Origin: Oscillatoria salina IIICB1
Lineage (GTDB): Bacteria; Cyanobacteriota; Cyanobacteriia; Cyanobacteriales; SIO1D9
Length of the DNA stretch: 43,364 bases
Direction of reading: 5' to 3'
Assembly: GCF_020144665.1 (NCBI RefSeq)
Contig: NZ_JAAHBQ010000056.1
Span: 1 to 43,364 of the forward strand
Notes under the pieces: generated by a model
The model's database searches: none
What the model saw: the letters and a program-made list of their open reading frames with translations, nothing else
Told to the model about the DNA's origin: nothing
Translations under genes and position numbers: made by a program
Shown here: positions 37,126-43,364 of the stretch, in pieces
How positions within the stretch are numbered: the stretch's first letter is position 1
Layout: every line of letters begins with the position of its first letter

Positions 37126-38080
37126 GTTTTAATCCCTAAGAGGGATTTTAGCTGATTTAAACGAAACAATAGCCACTGCCTGTTATTAAGAAGCGATGTT
37201 TCAATCCCTAAGAGGGATTTTAGCTGATTTAAACTATTGCTCATCACTTCCTAGCTGAGTTTATGGCTGTTTCAATCCCTAAGAGGGATTTTAGCTGATT
37301 TAAACGGAAACCACGGTTGCCTTATGGAATCGTAGTCAAGTTTCAATCCCTAAGAGGGATTTTAGCTGATTTAAACTTGAGTATGTTTGTTTAGTTGTAA
37401 CCATTTTTCAGTTTCAATCCCTAAGAGGGATTTTAGCTGATTTAAACGCCAATGCCCGACTGGAATAAGATTACTTTTGGGTTTCAATCCCTAAGAGGGA
37501 TTTTAGCTGATTTAAACCGTAGACAAACAATTAACAACCGTGGAAGGTGACGCTGGTAACGTAGAATTTGTTTCAATCCCTAAGAGGGATTTTAGCTGAT
37601 TTAAACAGGCAGAATTGTCGATTTTGAAGATAAGCAAGTCTTTTGGATTGTTTCAATCCCTAAGAGGGATTTTAGCTGATTTAAACTATTTAGTTATCTT
37701 TAACCAAGGGTTGGGTTTACGCCCGTTTCAATCCCTAAGAGGGATTTTAGCTGATTTAAACCAAAGAAAATGGTGAGTTACATAGAAGCGGCTACGGTTT
37801 ACGCCCGTTTCAATCCCTAAGAGGGATTTTAGCTGATTTAAACTTGAGTCGCCGCAGGAAATAGGCGATCGCCTAGATTGGCTTAAGGCTGAAGTTTCAA
37901 TCCCTAAGAGGGATTTTAGCTGATTTAAACGTTAGAATTCATTGTAAAGAAATCTATTTAGCCTGTGTTTCAATCCCTAAGAGGGATTTTAGCTGATTTA
38001 AACCTCAAAGAGTACATTATGGCAAACATGGCTACATTAAGTGGTTTCAATCCCTAAGAGGGATTTTAGCTGATTTAAAC
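37126..38080 (-). CRISPR. CRISPR array 1: 13 repeats of 37 bp, 12 spacers
   Basis: Repeats begin at 37126, 37198, 37269, 37340, 37411, 37481, 37570, 37650, 37725, 37807, 37894, 37967 and 38044. In plus orientation they start GTTTCAATCCCTAAGAGG and end CTGATTTAAAC. Twelve are identical; the one at 37126 has a C-to-T change at position 5. Spacer lengths in order are 35, 34, 34, 34, 33, 52, 43, 38, 45, 50, 36 and 40. I place the array on the minus strand for two reasons: read that way the repeat ends in GGGATTGAAAC, the usual 3' handle, and the degenerate repeat then falls at the leader-distal end. No cas gene is in the window. Confidence 0.97.
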
Positions 38081-38504
38081 TGCGGTAGCCAGAAACCGTT
38101 GTGATATGTAGTTTTCGAGGTTCATTTCTGCGAATCTCCTCTAAATATATCATCAGGGTGAGGAAATAGCAAGCCAAAATAGCTGAAACCCTTACCAGAT
38201 AAAGGCTGCGGATCGTTTTTGAGAAGAAAATACTTGTAAGCATTGAGCCACATAGGTTGTAGAGATTTTTTTCGAGAGGCAATTTTGTACACCTACCCAT
38301 CCGCAAACTAAAGCGCGATCGCCTTCCTCAGAAAATGTTCGCTTGGGGAAATTATAGTCTGGGTGAGGCGCGATCGCGTCCCGAAAACTACCACCTCACC
38401 TCGTGGTAGAGTTACCCGCAACAGCGCGATCGGACTGATAAGCTAAAATCAAGTCAGAACCGCATTTTCCGCAGAAATTAAAGCTGAGAAACGAGCGAGA
38501 ACCC
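38081..38504 (-). promoter_or_regulatory. probable leader of CRISPR array 1 and upstream region of clpR
   Basis: If the array is read on the minus strand, the AT-rich stretch 38081-38300 is its leader. It contains a 16-codon reading frame (38075-38125) with AGGAG upstream that runs into the first repeat. The rest, with three GCGATCG sites, is the divergent upstream region of clpR. No conserved gene is seen. Confidence 0.5.
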
Positions 38505-39209
38505 ATGATCGATGACAACCTGAAATCATCACCAATACAGGCGGTGCAAGCCCCTTATCGAGGCGGATCTACCTACCGCACTCCACCCCCAGATTTACCC
38601 TCTTTACTTTTAAAAGAGCGAATTATCTATCTGGGACTACCTTTAGTGTCACCTGATGAATACAAACAACAACTTGGTATTGATGTTACTGAGCTAATTA
38701 TCGCTCAATTGCTTTTCCTCCAGTTCGATGACCCAGAAAAACCGATTTTTATGTACATCAACTCTACTGGTACATCTTGGTACGGTGGAGAAGCGATCGG
38801 CTTTGAAACTGAGGCGTTTGCGATTTGCGATACTATTGATTACATCAAGCCTCCTGTACATACGATTTGTCTGGGTCAGGCAATGGGAACAGCAGCTATG
38901 ATTCTTGCCGCAGGTGCAAAAGGTAATCGTGCTAGTCTACCCAACGCGACGATCGTACTCAATCAACCTCGTCAAGGGGCGCAAGGTCAAGCAACAGACA
39001 TTCAAATCCGCGCGAAAGAAGTTTTGGCAAATAAGCGCGTGACTTTAGAGTTACTTTCTAAATATACAGGTCAGCCAGTCGAAAAATTAGATAAAGATAC
39101 CGACCGAATGTTCTATCTGAGTCCGCAAGAAGCTCAAGAATACGGTATCATCGACCGCGTTTTGTCAAGTACCAAAGATTTGCCCACACCCCCTCCGGCG
39201 GGAATTTAA
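38505..39209 (+). CDS. clpR: ClpR, catalytically inactive ClpP-like subunit
   Basis: The 234-residue protein has the ClpP fold but has lost the catalytic triad. Against the downstream ClpP3, Ser in GLAASMGS aligns with Gly in GQAMGTAA, His in MIHQPLGG with Asn in VLNQPRQG, and Asp in DTDRDYF with Met in DTDRMFY. In cyanobacteria ClpR pairs with ClpP3 in a mixed-ring essential protease that works with ClpC. clpP3 starts 31 bp downstream, as is typical of this operon. Confidence 0.93.
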   Translation: MIDDNLKSSPIQAVQAPYRGGSTYRTPPPDLPSLLLKERIIYLGLPLVSPDEYKQQLGIDVTELIIAQLLFLQFDDPEKPIFMYINSTGTSWYGGEAIGFETEAFAICDTIDYIKPPVHTICLGQAMGTAAMILAAGAKGNRASLPNATIVLNQPRQGAQGQATDIQIRAKEVLANKRVTLELLSKYTGQPVEKLDKDTDRMFYLSPQEAQEYGIIDRVLSSTKDLPTPPPAGI

Positions 39210-39240
39210 TTTAAGTCCATCTTTACGAGGATCGAGTTTT

Positions 39241-39843
39241 ATGCCTATTGGTGTTCCCAAAGTACCTTATCAACTTCCCGGTCAACCTTATAGTGACTGG
39301 ATTAATATCTACGATCGCCTTTATCGCGAACGGATTATTTTTCTCGGTCGCGGGATTAATGATGGTTTGGCTAATCAAATTATTGCCGTGATGCTTTACC
39401 TTGACTCGGAAGACTCCAGCAAACCGATTTATCTTTATATCAACTCTCCTGGAGGTTCCGTTACGGCGGGGATGGCGATTTTCGATACCATGCAGCATAT
39501 CAAATCGGATGTAATTACGATTTGTGTCGGTTTAGCTGCTTCGATGGGTTCTTTCCTCCTGGCTGCGGGAACGAAAGGAAAACGCCTTGCTTTACCTCAC
39601 TCTCGGATTATGATCCACCAACCTTTGGGTGGTGTGCAAGGTCGCCGACAAGCTACTGATATCGAAATTGAGGCAAGAGAAATTCTCCGGATTAAACGCC
39701 AACTCAATCAAATGTTAGCAGAACGCACTGGTCAAACAATCGAAAAGATTGAGAAAGATACCGATCGCGATTATTTCATGTCGGCTCAAGAAGCAAAAGA
39801 GTACGGACTCATTGACAAAGTGATCGAAGAAGGCGCACCCTAG
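39241..39843 (+). CDS. clpP3: ATP-dependent Clp protease proteolytic subunit ClpP3
   Basis: The 200-residue serine protease keeps all three catalytic residues: Ser in GLAASMGS, His in MIHQPLGG and Asp in [16 protein letters not shown] and the Gln/Arg-rich handle ([15 protein letters not shown]) are complete. It forms the active part of the ClpP3/R core with the upstream clpR product. The ATG at 39241 follows a GAGG in TACGAGGATCG. Confidence 0.94.
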   Translation: MPIGVPKVPYQLPGQPYSDWINIYDRLYRERIIFLGRGINDGLANQIIAVMLYLDSEDSSKPIYLYINSPGGSVTAGMAIFDTMQHIKSDVITICVGLAASMGSFLLAAGTKGKRLALPHSRIMIHQPLGGVQGRRQATDIEIEAREILRIKRQLNQMLAERTGQTIEKIEKDTDRDYFMSAQEAKEYGLIDKVIEEGAP

Positions 39844-39844
39844 T

Positions 39845-39992
39845 ACAGTGAACAGCGAACAGTTACCAGTTACCAACGAGCAGTGAACAGTGACAAACGA
39901 TCGCTTCTGAGTTTACCAGTTGGCGATCGCCTATTTCTCACCACTGGTAACCGCTCGCTGTTAACTGATAACTGTCAACTGATAACTGATAA
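39845..39992. repeat. degenerate short-repeat intergenic sequence
   Basis: The segment is built of variants of CAGTGAACAGTGA, CAGTTACCAGTTACC and AACTGATAACTGATAA, interrupted by HIP1 sites. Such low-complexity repeats are common between cyanobacterial genes. They leave an open frame that runs into the J-domain gene but is not protein-like. A relative (GGTTATCAGTTATCA) occurs near 41721. Confidence 0.65.
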
Positions 39993-39999
39993 GGTGGTA

Positions 40000-40632
40000 A
40001 TGAAACTGGCGGACTGCTATCGTTTGTTGGGTTTGAATTATGGAGCCGATTTAGAGCAAATTAAGGCATCTTATCGGCGTTTGGCGCGAATGTATCATCC
40101 TGATGTTAATCCAGGCGTGCTGGATGCGGAAGCGAAGTTTGTTCGGTTGACAGAAGCTTATAAGTTGCTTGTCAGCATTGCAAGTCGCACACCCTCAACT
40201 ATCAAAACTCCGTTGGTAAAGCCGCCGAGAAGCACTCAAACTACTCCTAAAGTTGAAGTAAAGCCGCAGGGAAAACCTTCTCCACAACCCCCTCCACCAT
40301 CTCCACCACTGCCAAAAGTTCCTTCTCTGTCGAAAGCGGAATTAGAGTTGAAGTGGAATTCTTATCAACTTTTACAAGTATTATTGAAAAATAAACGGTT
40401 TGCTCGCGCGATCGCTTTGGTTGATGGTTTAGGACAACGCCTCTGTAAAGATCCTGAAGTTCGTCAATGGCAAGCTATTACTTATCAACAATGGGGACGA
40501 CAACTTCTTAAGGAAGGCGAACTACAAAAGGCAAGAATTTACTTTAAAAAAGCTCTGCGTACCGACCCTCATAATCGCTCGCTATGGGCAGAAATTGAAC
40601 GGGATTTTCGCAAAATGGAGGAACTATTTTAA
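40000..40632 (+). CDS. J-domain protein with C-terminal TPR-like region
   Basis: I start this at the ATG at 40000 (210 aa), where AAGGTGG lies just upstream and the J domain begins at once. Residues ~1-65 form the J domain (YRLLGL, then MYHPDVN with the HPD triad that stimulates Hsp70). A Pro-rich linker (PQPPPPSPPLPKVP) leads to a helical C-terminal part with a TPR-like repeat (GRQLLKEGELQKARIYFKKAL). The class III DnaJ layout suggests a dedicated DnaK partner. The substrate is unknown. Confidence 0.87.
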   Translation: MKLADCYRLLGLNYGADLEQIKASYRRLARMYHPDVNPGVLDAEAKFVRLTEAYKLLVSIASRTPSTIKTPLVKPPRSTQTTPKVEVKPQGKPSPQPPPPSPPLPKVPSLSKAELELKWNSYQLLQVLLKNKRFARAIALVDGLGQRLCKDPEVRQWQAITYQQWGRQLLKEGELQKARIYFKKALRTDPHNRSLWAEIERDFRKMEELF

Positions 40633-40777
40633 CTGTATTAAGTTATGTAAGCATCTTGGTTATAAATCGAGATGTTGCGCTAATCTGAGCAGTAAATACT
40701 TAGAAAAAACTGGCTCGTTAAAACGCGATCGCTACCGAAAAGTTGTTACGTAAATATTATTTACCAGCAAATCAATT

Positions 40778-41038
40778 ATGGCAAGAATTAATCCTTATAC
40801 TCTGCAAATGCAAATTACTAGAATGTTCGAGCAAGGACAATCTTTATTTGCCACTACAAAAGTACAAGATTGGCTGCGAGAACGCAATCAAAATCCTCAA
40901 GATTATGAGATAATTTTTCAGAGAAAACCTGCTCCACCTGGTTCTAATTTAGTTATGATAATTGAAATTGAGTTACGCCGTAAAGATGGGCAACCTGTCG
41001 ATCCTTGGTTACAGGAACAAGTTAATCTTCATGGTTAA
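40778..41038 (+). CDS. conserved hypothetical protein
   Basis: The 86-residue product has no signal peptide or membrane helix. A helical first half (MQITRMFEQGQSLFATTKVQ) is followed by DWLRERN and a strand-rich end (LVMIIEIELRRKDG). I recognise no known family. Codon use fits the neighbours and the ATG is clear. It stands alone, 145 bp after the J-domain gene. Confidence 0.6.
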   Translation: MARINPYTLQMQITRMFEQGQSLFATTKVQDWLRERNQNPQDYEIIFQRKPAPPGSNLVMIIEIELRRKDGQPVDPWLQEQVNLHG

Positions 41039-41181
41039 GATGAGTTGATGGTTGGGCTTTAGTGCTATTTTTTTAGGCTAAAGCTTGACAATTAATTGTT
41101 GATATTTTTTTGTAACTACAGATAAACACAGATGAACGCGGATGTTAGATTAAAGGTTAAATAAAAAGCTACAGAGTTGAT

Positions 41182-41209
41182 GTAGAAAAGTTGCGTGCAA
41201 TGTCTCTAC
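41182..41209. repeat. palindromic dispersed repeat, GTAGAGAC family, copy 3
   Basis: GTAGAAAAGTTGC and GCAATGTCTCTAC form an imperfect palindrome of the same family as those at 2841 and 3235. Confidence 0.65.
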
Positions 41210-41237
41210 AAGGTGATAATAGGTGACCAAGATTTGC

Positions 41238-41692
41238 TTAATTTTTGGGTAGTTGAGAAACTAATCTTTGGCTACTTTTTGCTAGTAAATGATTGTCTAA
41301 TTTTCCGGCTGTATCGGCTTTAAGTAAGGCTGAGATTGCTGGATAATATAAGTCAGTGTCGTAAGCAATCAGAATTAAATCTACTCCTGCGTTGAGGACG
41401 CTAGATTTGGTAAGCTGAAAATTAACTTCGCTGAGGGCAGTAACTGTGAAACTGAAAGCAGCAACGGCTAAAACGAAGAAACTGAGTAAATTGGGGAATT
41501 TGAGTTGAATTTTCTTCAGAAAGAGACATTCCGAGACGATAAAGATAAACGCGATCGCCACTACAACCTATAATAACCAACTGCTAATAACCAACTGCGG
41601 ACACTAGCCAAAAGCGGCGATCGCAAATAAATTGCTGCTACTGAGAGTGTAACTGCGATCGCAATTTGAACGATTTTCAGGAAAATAAACAT
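41238..41692 (-). pseudogene. small membrane protein gene, probably split by a tandem repeat
   Basis: From the ATG at 41692 one frame encodes a membrane helix (FLKIVQIAIAVTLSVAAIYL) and ends at 41561 after 43 codons. A second frame begins with GTG at 41561 and continues to 41238 with two more hydrophobic segments (FIFIVSECLFL; LLSFFVLAVAAFSFTVTAL) and a soluble tail (107 aa). Between them lies a perfect 14-bp tandem duplication, TAATAACCAACTGC twice (41571-41598). The simplest reading is one gene broken by insertion of this short repeat, with a shift of frame. Two overlapping small genes remain possible. No family is recognised. Confidence 0.5.
41571..41598. repeat. tandem 14-bp repeat, two perfect units
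   Basis: TAATAACCAACTGC is repeated exactly at 41571-41584 and 41585-41598. It lies at the point where the reading frame of the surrounding membrane protein gene changes. Confidence 0.9.
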
Positions 41693-41842
41693 ATTTCAGG
41701 GATTGGTAGACAAGGGATAGAGGGTTATCAGTTATCACGTCGCCGCATGAAATAGTTATCAGTTTACCCAATCACCAATCCCCAATCCCCAAAAATTCCC
41801 GGAATCTAGTAATTTGAGCAGAAAAGGCAGCTATAATTCGAT

Positions 41843-42595
41843 GTGAAATCAACTAACAACTCAGATATGTTGGAGGCTCCCAAACAATTTTCGGTGCTAG
41901 GGCTACCAGTGCATCTTGCTGTAGACTATACTAATTGGTTACGCGATCGCTTGCACAGTGGTGTCAGCACTCATATCGTCACCCTGAATGCGGAAATGGT
42001 CATTCAAGCGGAACAAAATGAACAATTGGCGGCAGCAATTCGCCAAGCTGATTTAGTCATTCCCGATGGTGCAGGTGTGATTCTCTATTTACGTCGAAGG
42101 GGTTACAGACAAAGGCGTTGTCCGGGAATAGAATTAGCAGAGTCATTACTCGAACAATTAGGAAAGCGAGGGGAATCTTACCCGATTTTCTTTTATGGGG
42201 GTGCGCCTGGGGTGGCTGCTTCCGCCGCCGACTACTGGAAATCGCGATCGCCGGAATTATCTATTACTACTAGCCACGGCTACCTAAATTCTGACGGTCA
42301 AACCCAATTGCAACAAACTTTAAAACAACAGCAGCCGCGCTTGGTTTTTGTTGGTTTGGGCGTTCCCCGTCAGGAATTATGGATAGCTGAAAATCGCTGG
42401 CTTTGTCCCCAAGCAACTTGGATTGGTGTTGGTGGTAGTTTTGATATTTGGGCGGGTATCAAAAATCGCGCCCCGGAATGGTTGCGCGAACATAATCTCG
42501 AATGGTTATACCGATTGTATCAAGAACCTTGGCGTTGGCGGCGAATGTTGGCTTTACCTCAATTCGCTTGGCGGGCTTTAGTAGTTCGATGTTAG
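41843..42595 (+). CDS. WecG/TagA/CpsF family glycosyltransferase
   Basis: The 250-residue protein belongs to the GT26 family, which transfers N-acetylmannosamine(uronate) or glucose-type sugars to lipid-linked acceptors. Family motifs are VTLNAEMVIQA, IPDGAGVI, PIFFYGGAPG and FVGLGVPRQELW. It is soluble or peripheral. The start is GTG at 41843; an ATG at 41867 would shorten it by eight residues and is also acceptable. The sugar and acceptor cannot be read from sequence. It may act with the sugar-nucleotide genes at 29716-32121, but it is not in an operon with them. Confidence 0.9.
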   Translation: MKSTNNSDMLEAPKQFSVLGLPVHLAVDYTNWLRDRLHSGVSTHIVTLNAEMVIQAEQNEQLAAAIRQADLVIPDGAGVILYLRRRGYRQRRCPGIELAESLLEQLGKRGESYPIFFYGGAPGVAASAADYWKSRSPELSITTSHGYLNSDGQTQLQQTLKQQQPRLVFVGLGVPRQELWIAENRWLCPQATWIGVGGSFDIWAGIKNRAPEWLREHNLEWLYRLYQEPWRWRRMLALPQFAWRALVVRC

Positions 42596-42997
42596 CTTTA
42601 AGCTGATTTTCTCCTCGGCTGGCTTGCGATCGCTGCTAAATTAATACTTATGCTGTTTCAGCAACAATTTTTCCTGTTTTCTCTTGTGGGTAAAATGCCC
42701 GCCAGATGGTTAATCTGAGATTCTGTTTGGGTAAATATGAGGAATTGTAAATCAGCCTTGACGAGCGCAGGAATTAGTAATTATGTTAAAGCTGCCAATG
42801 CGTCAAAAATTCAAATCGACGCACCTCGGCAAGAACCTTGAAAACTGCATAAATTCGTTGACGTGCGTCGATGCCTTACCCAGTAAGGGTTTCAGACGAC
42901 AAAAGTTGACTATTCTCAGGTGTCAGAGAGGAAAAATTTGGAGGTGCGTCGATTTGACCTCTGAAACCCGCTCACAGCATGGGTTCTACAGCGAACT
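42596..42997 (+). promoter_or_regulatory. probable leader of CRISPR array 2
   Basis: No gene is seen in these 402 bp. A perfect 15-bp inverted repeat, AAATCGACGCACCTC (42813-42827) and GAGGTGCGTCGATTT (42941-42955), brackets a third copy of the core GTGCGTCGAT (42863-42872). A short hairpin CCTTAC-CCA-GTAAGG lies at 42874-42888. The array starts 42 bp after the right arm. The array's plus orientation makes this the leader; the repeated motif looks like a protein-binding site, but no such protein is known to me. Confidence 0.6.
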
Positions 42998-43242
42998 CTT
43001 TCCCTAACCTCTTCCCCGCAAGGGGATGGAAACCTGAGTGGCACGGATGTTCAAACCGCGCCCACACGAAAAACTTTCCCTAACCTCTTCCCCGCAAGGG
43101 GATGGAAACTTTTGGGTACCGACCGCTACACCAGTGAGGTTTCCCCTTTCCCTAACCTCTTCCCCGCAAGGGGATGGAAACCACCAAATGCAATTGTCGT
43201 TTAACTCGCACGTAGCGCGAAACTTTTCCTAGCTGTTGAAAC
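42998..43242 (+). CRISPR. CRISPR array 2: three 36-bp repeats plus a truncated terminal repeat
   Basis: Perfect repeats lie at 42998-43033, 43074-43109 and 43146-43181; each starts CTTTCCCTAACCTCTTCCCC and ends GGGGATGGAAAC, with spacers of 40 and 36 bp. A further 20-bp segment at 43223-43242 starts CTTTTCCTAGCT and ends GTTGAAAC, like the repeat with its central stem deleted; 41 bp separate it from the third repeat, a normal spacer length. The GAAAC end and the degenerate last unit both point to plus-strand transcription. The repeat is unrelated to that of array 1, so a different Cas system should serve it. Confidence 0.9.
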
Positions 43243-43292
43243 AGATAACAGCATTGGTCGCACTTAGCTTAGTTTTCCGTTTACAGGATCTC

Positions 43293-43364
43293 TTGACGCT
43301 CCACGCCCTAGAAGGACGTAGATTCTTCATTCAACGAATCTTCGTTGGCTAACAGGATTTCTCC
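43293..43364 (-). mobile_element. tnpB: right end of a second copy of the tnpB element, cut by the window
   Basis: The last 72 bases are identical to 28159-28230, which covers the right end and the last codons of tnpB in copy 1. The orientation is the same (minus). Only ~19 C-terminal codons are inside the window, so whether this copy is full length cannot be seen. It lies 50 bp after the terminal repeat of CRISPR array 2. Confidence 0.9.

Noticed and set aside
38037..38306. 89-codon minus-strand frame running into CRISPR array 1
   Set aside because: Its C-terminus is encoded by a CRISPR repeat and a spacer, and the sequence is not protein-like.
39883..39999. 39-residue N-terminal extension of the J-domain protein
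   Set aside because: The segment is encoded by intergenic short repeats; the J domain starts directly at the ATG at 40000 behind a ribosome binding site.
42783..43232. Plus-strand frames of 74 and 64 codons over the leader and CRISPR array 2
   Set aside because: They are translations of the leader and of the CRISPR repeats and have no coding character.
28159..43364. A 15-kb composite transposon bounded by the two tnpB element ends
   Set aside because: IS200/IS605 elements do not normally form composite transposons, both ends are in direct orientation, and the genes between are ordinary housekeeping genes such as clpR-clpP3.
1..43364. tRNA or rRNA genes
   Set aside because: I found no rRNA-like stretch and no cloverleaf-type sequence with the GTTCRA core and paired acceptor ends on reading both strands by eye; a covariance-model search would be needed to be certain.

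Overview
This window looks like chromosomal DNA of a filamentous or colonial cyanobacterium. The evidence is the many HIP1 octamers (GCGATCGC), petN (the 29-residue cytochrome b6f subunit), an adjacent clpR-clpP3 pair, several multidomain sensor kinases, palindromic intergenic repeats of cyanobacterial type and two CRISPR arrays without cas genes in view. I cannot name the species from the sequence alone.

Layout. 1-3440: the 3' part of a hybrid histidine kinase, a NUDIX hydrolase whose last codons lie inside a miniature inverted-repeat element, and a second copy of that element carrying a nested insertion. 3441-8095: a glutamate-stereochemistry locus, murL-murD2 (+) convergent with a two-gene D-glutamate cyclase (-). 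8299-10616: a recQ-like helicase broken by one in-frame TAA, then petN with a small single-helix photosynthetic protein, and a four-helix membrane protein. 11060-16909: a giant repeat-rich surface or secreted protein closed by a strong terminator. 17094-28129: two small hypotheticals, an adenylate cyclase that has lost most of its sensor domain, two more histidine kinases, a REC-GGDEF-EAL protein, a small ribbon-helix-helix-like protein, lepA, and a decayed tnpB end inside an inverted repeat. 28159-29510: an intact tnpB-only IS200/IS605-type element. 29716-33870: UDP-xylose synthase, UDP-glucose dehydrogenase and the bifunctional NAD(P)HX repair enzyme. 33874-37007: a three-gene operon of a retropepsin-like lipoprotein, an inactive transglutaminase with a multi-helix membrane domain, and an ATP-grasp ligase. 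37126-38080: a 13-repeat CRISPR array. 38505-42595: clpR-clpP3, a J-domain/TPR protein, small hypotheticals, a probably split membrane gene and a WecG/TagA glycosyltransferase. 42998-43242: a second, short CRISPR array with a repeat-rich leader. 43293 to the end: the right end of a second copy of the tnpB element.

How the genes fit together. The most notable locus is 3441-8095. MurD2 adds L-Glu to UDP-MurNAc-L-Ala and MurL then inverts that residue on the nucleotide precursor, so free D-Glu is not needed for the wall. The facing gene pair matches the two halves of vertebrate mitochondrial D-glutamate cyclase, which removes free D-Glu as 5-oxo-D-proline. Together they suggest a strategy of making D-Glu only when bound and destroying it when free. 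The family assignments are recognised from sequence motifs; the joint function is inference. The sugar-nucleotide genes, the glycosyltransferase and the giant repeat protein point to an elaborate cell surface, and the 18-28 kb block is a dense signalling region (cAMP, cyclic-di-GMP, phosphorelay). Mobile DNA is frequent and appears to have altered several genes.
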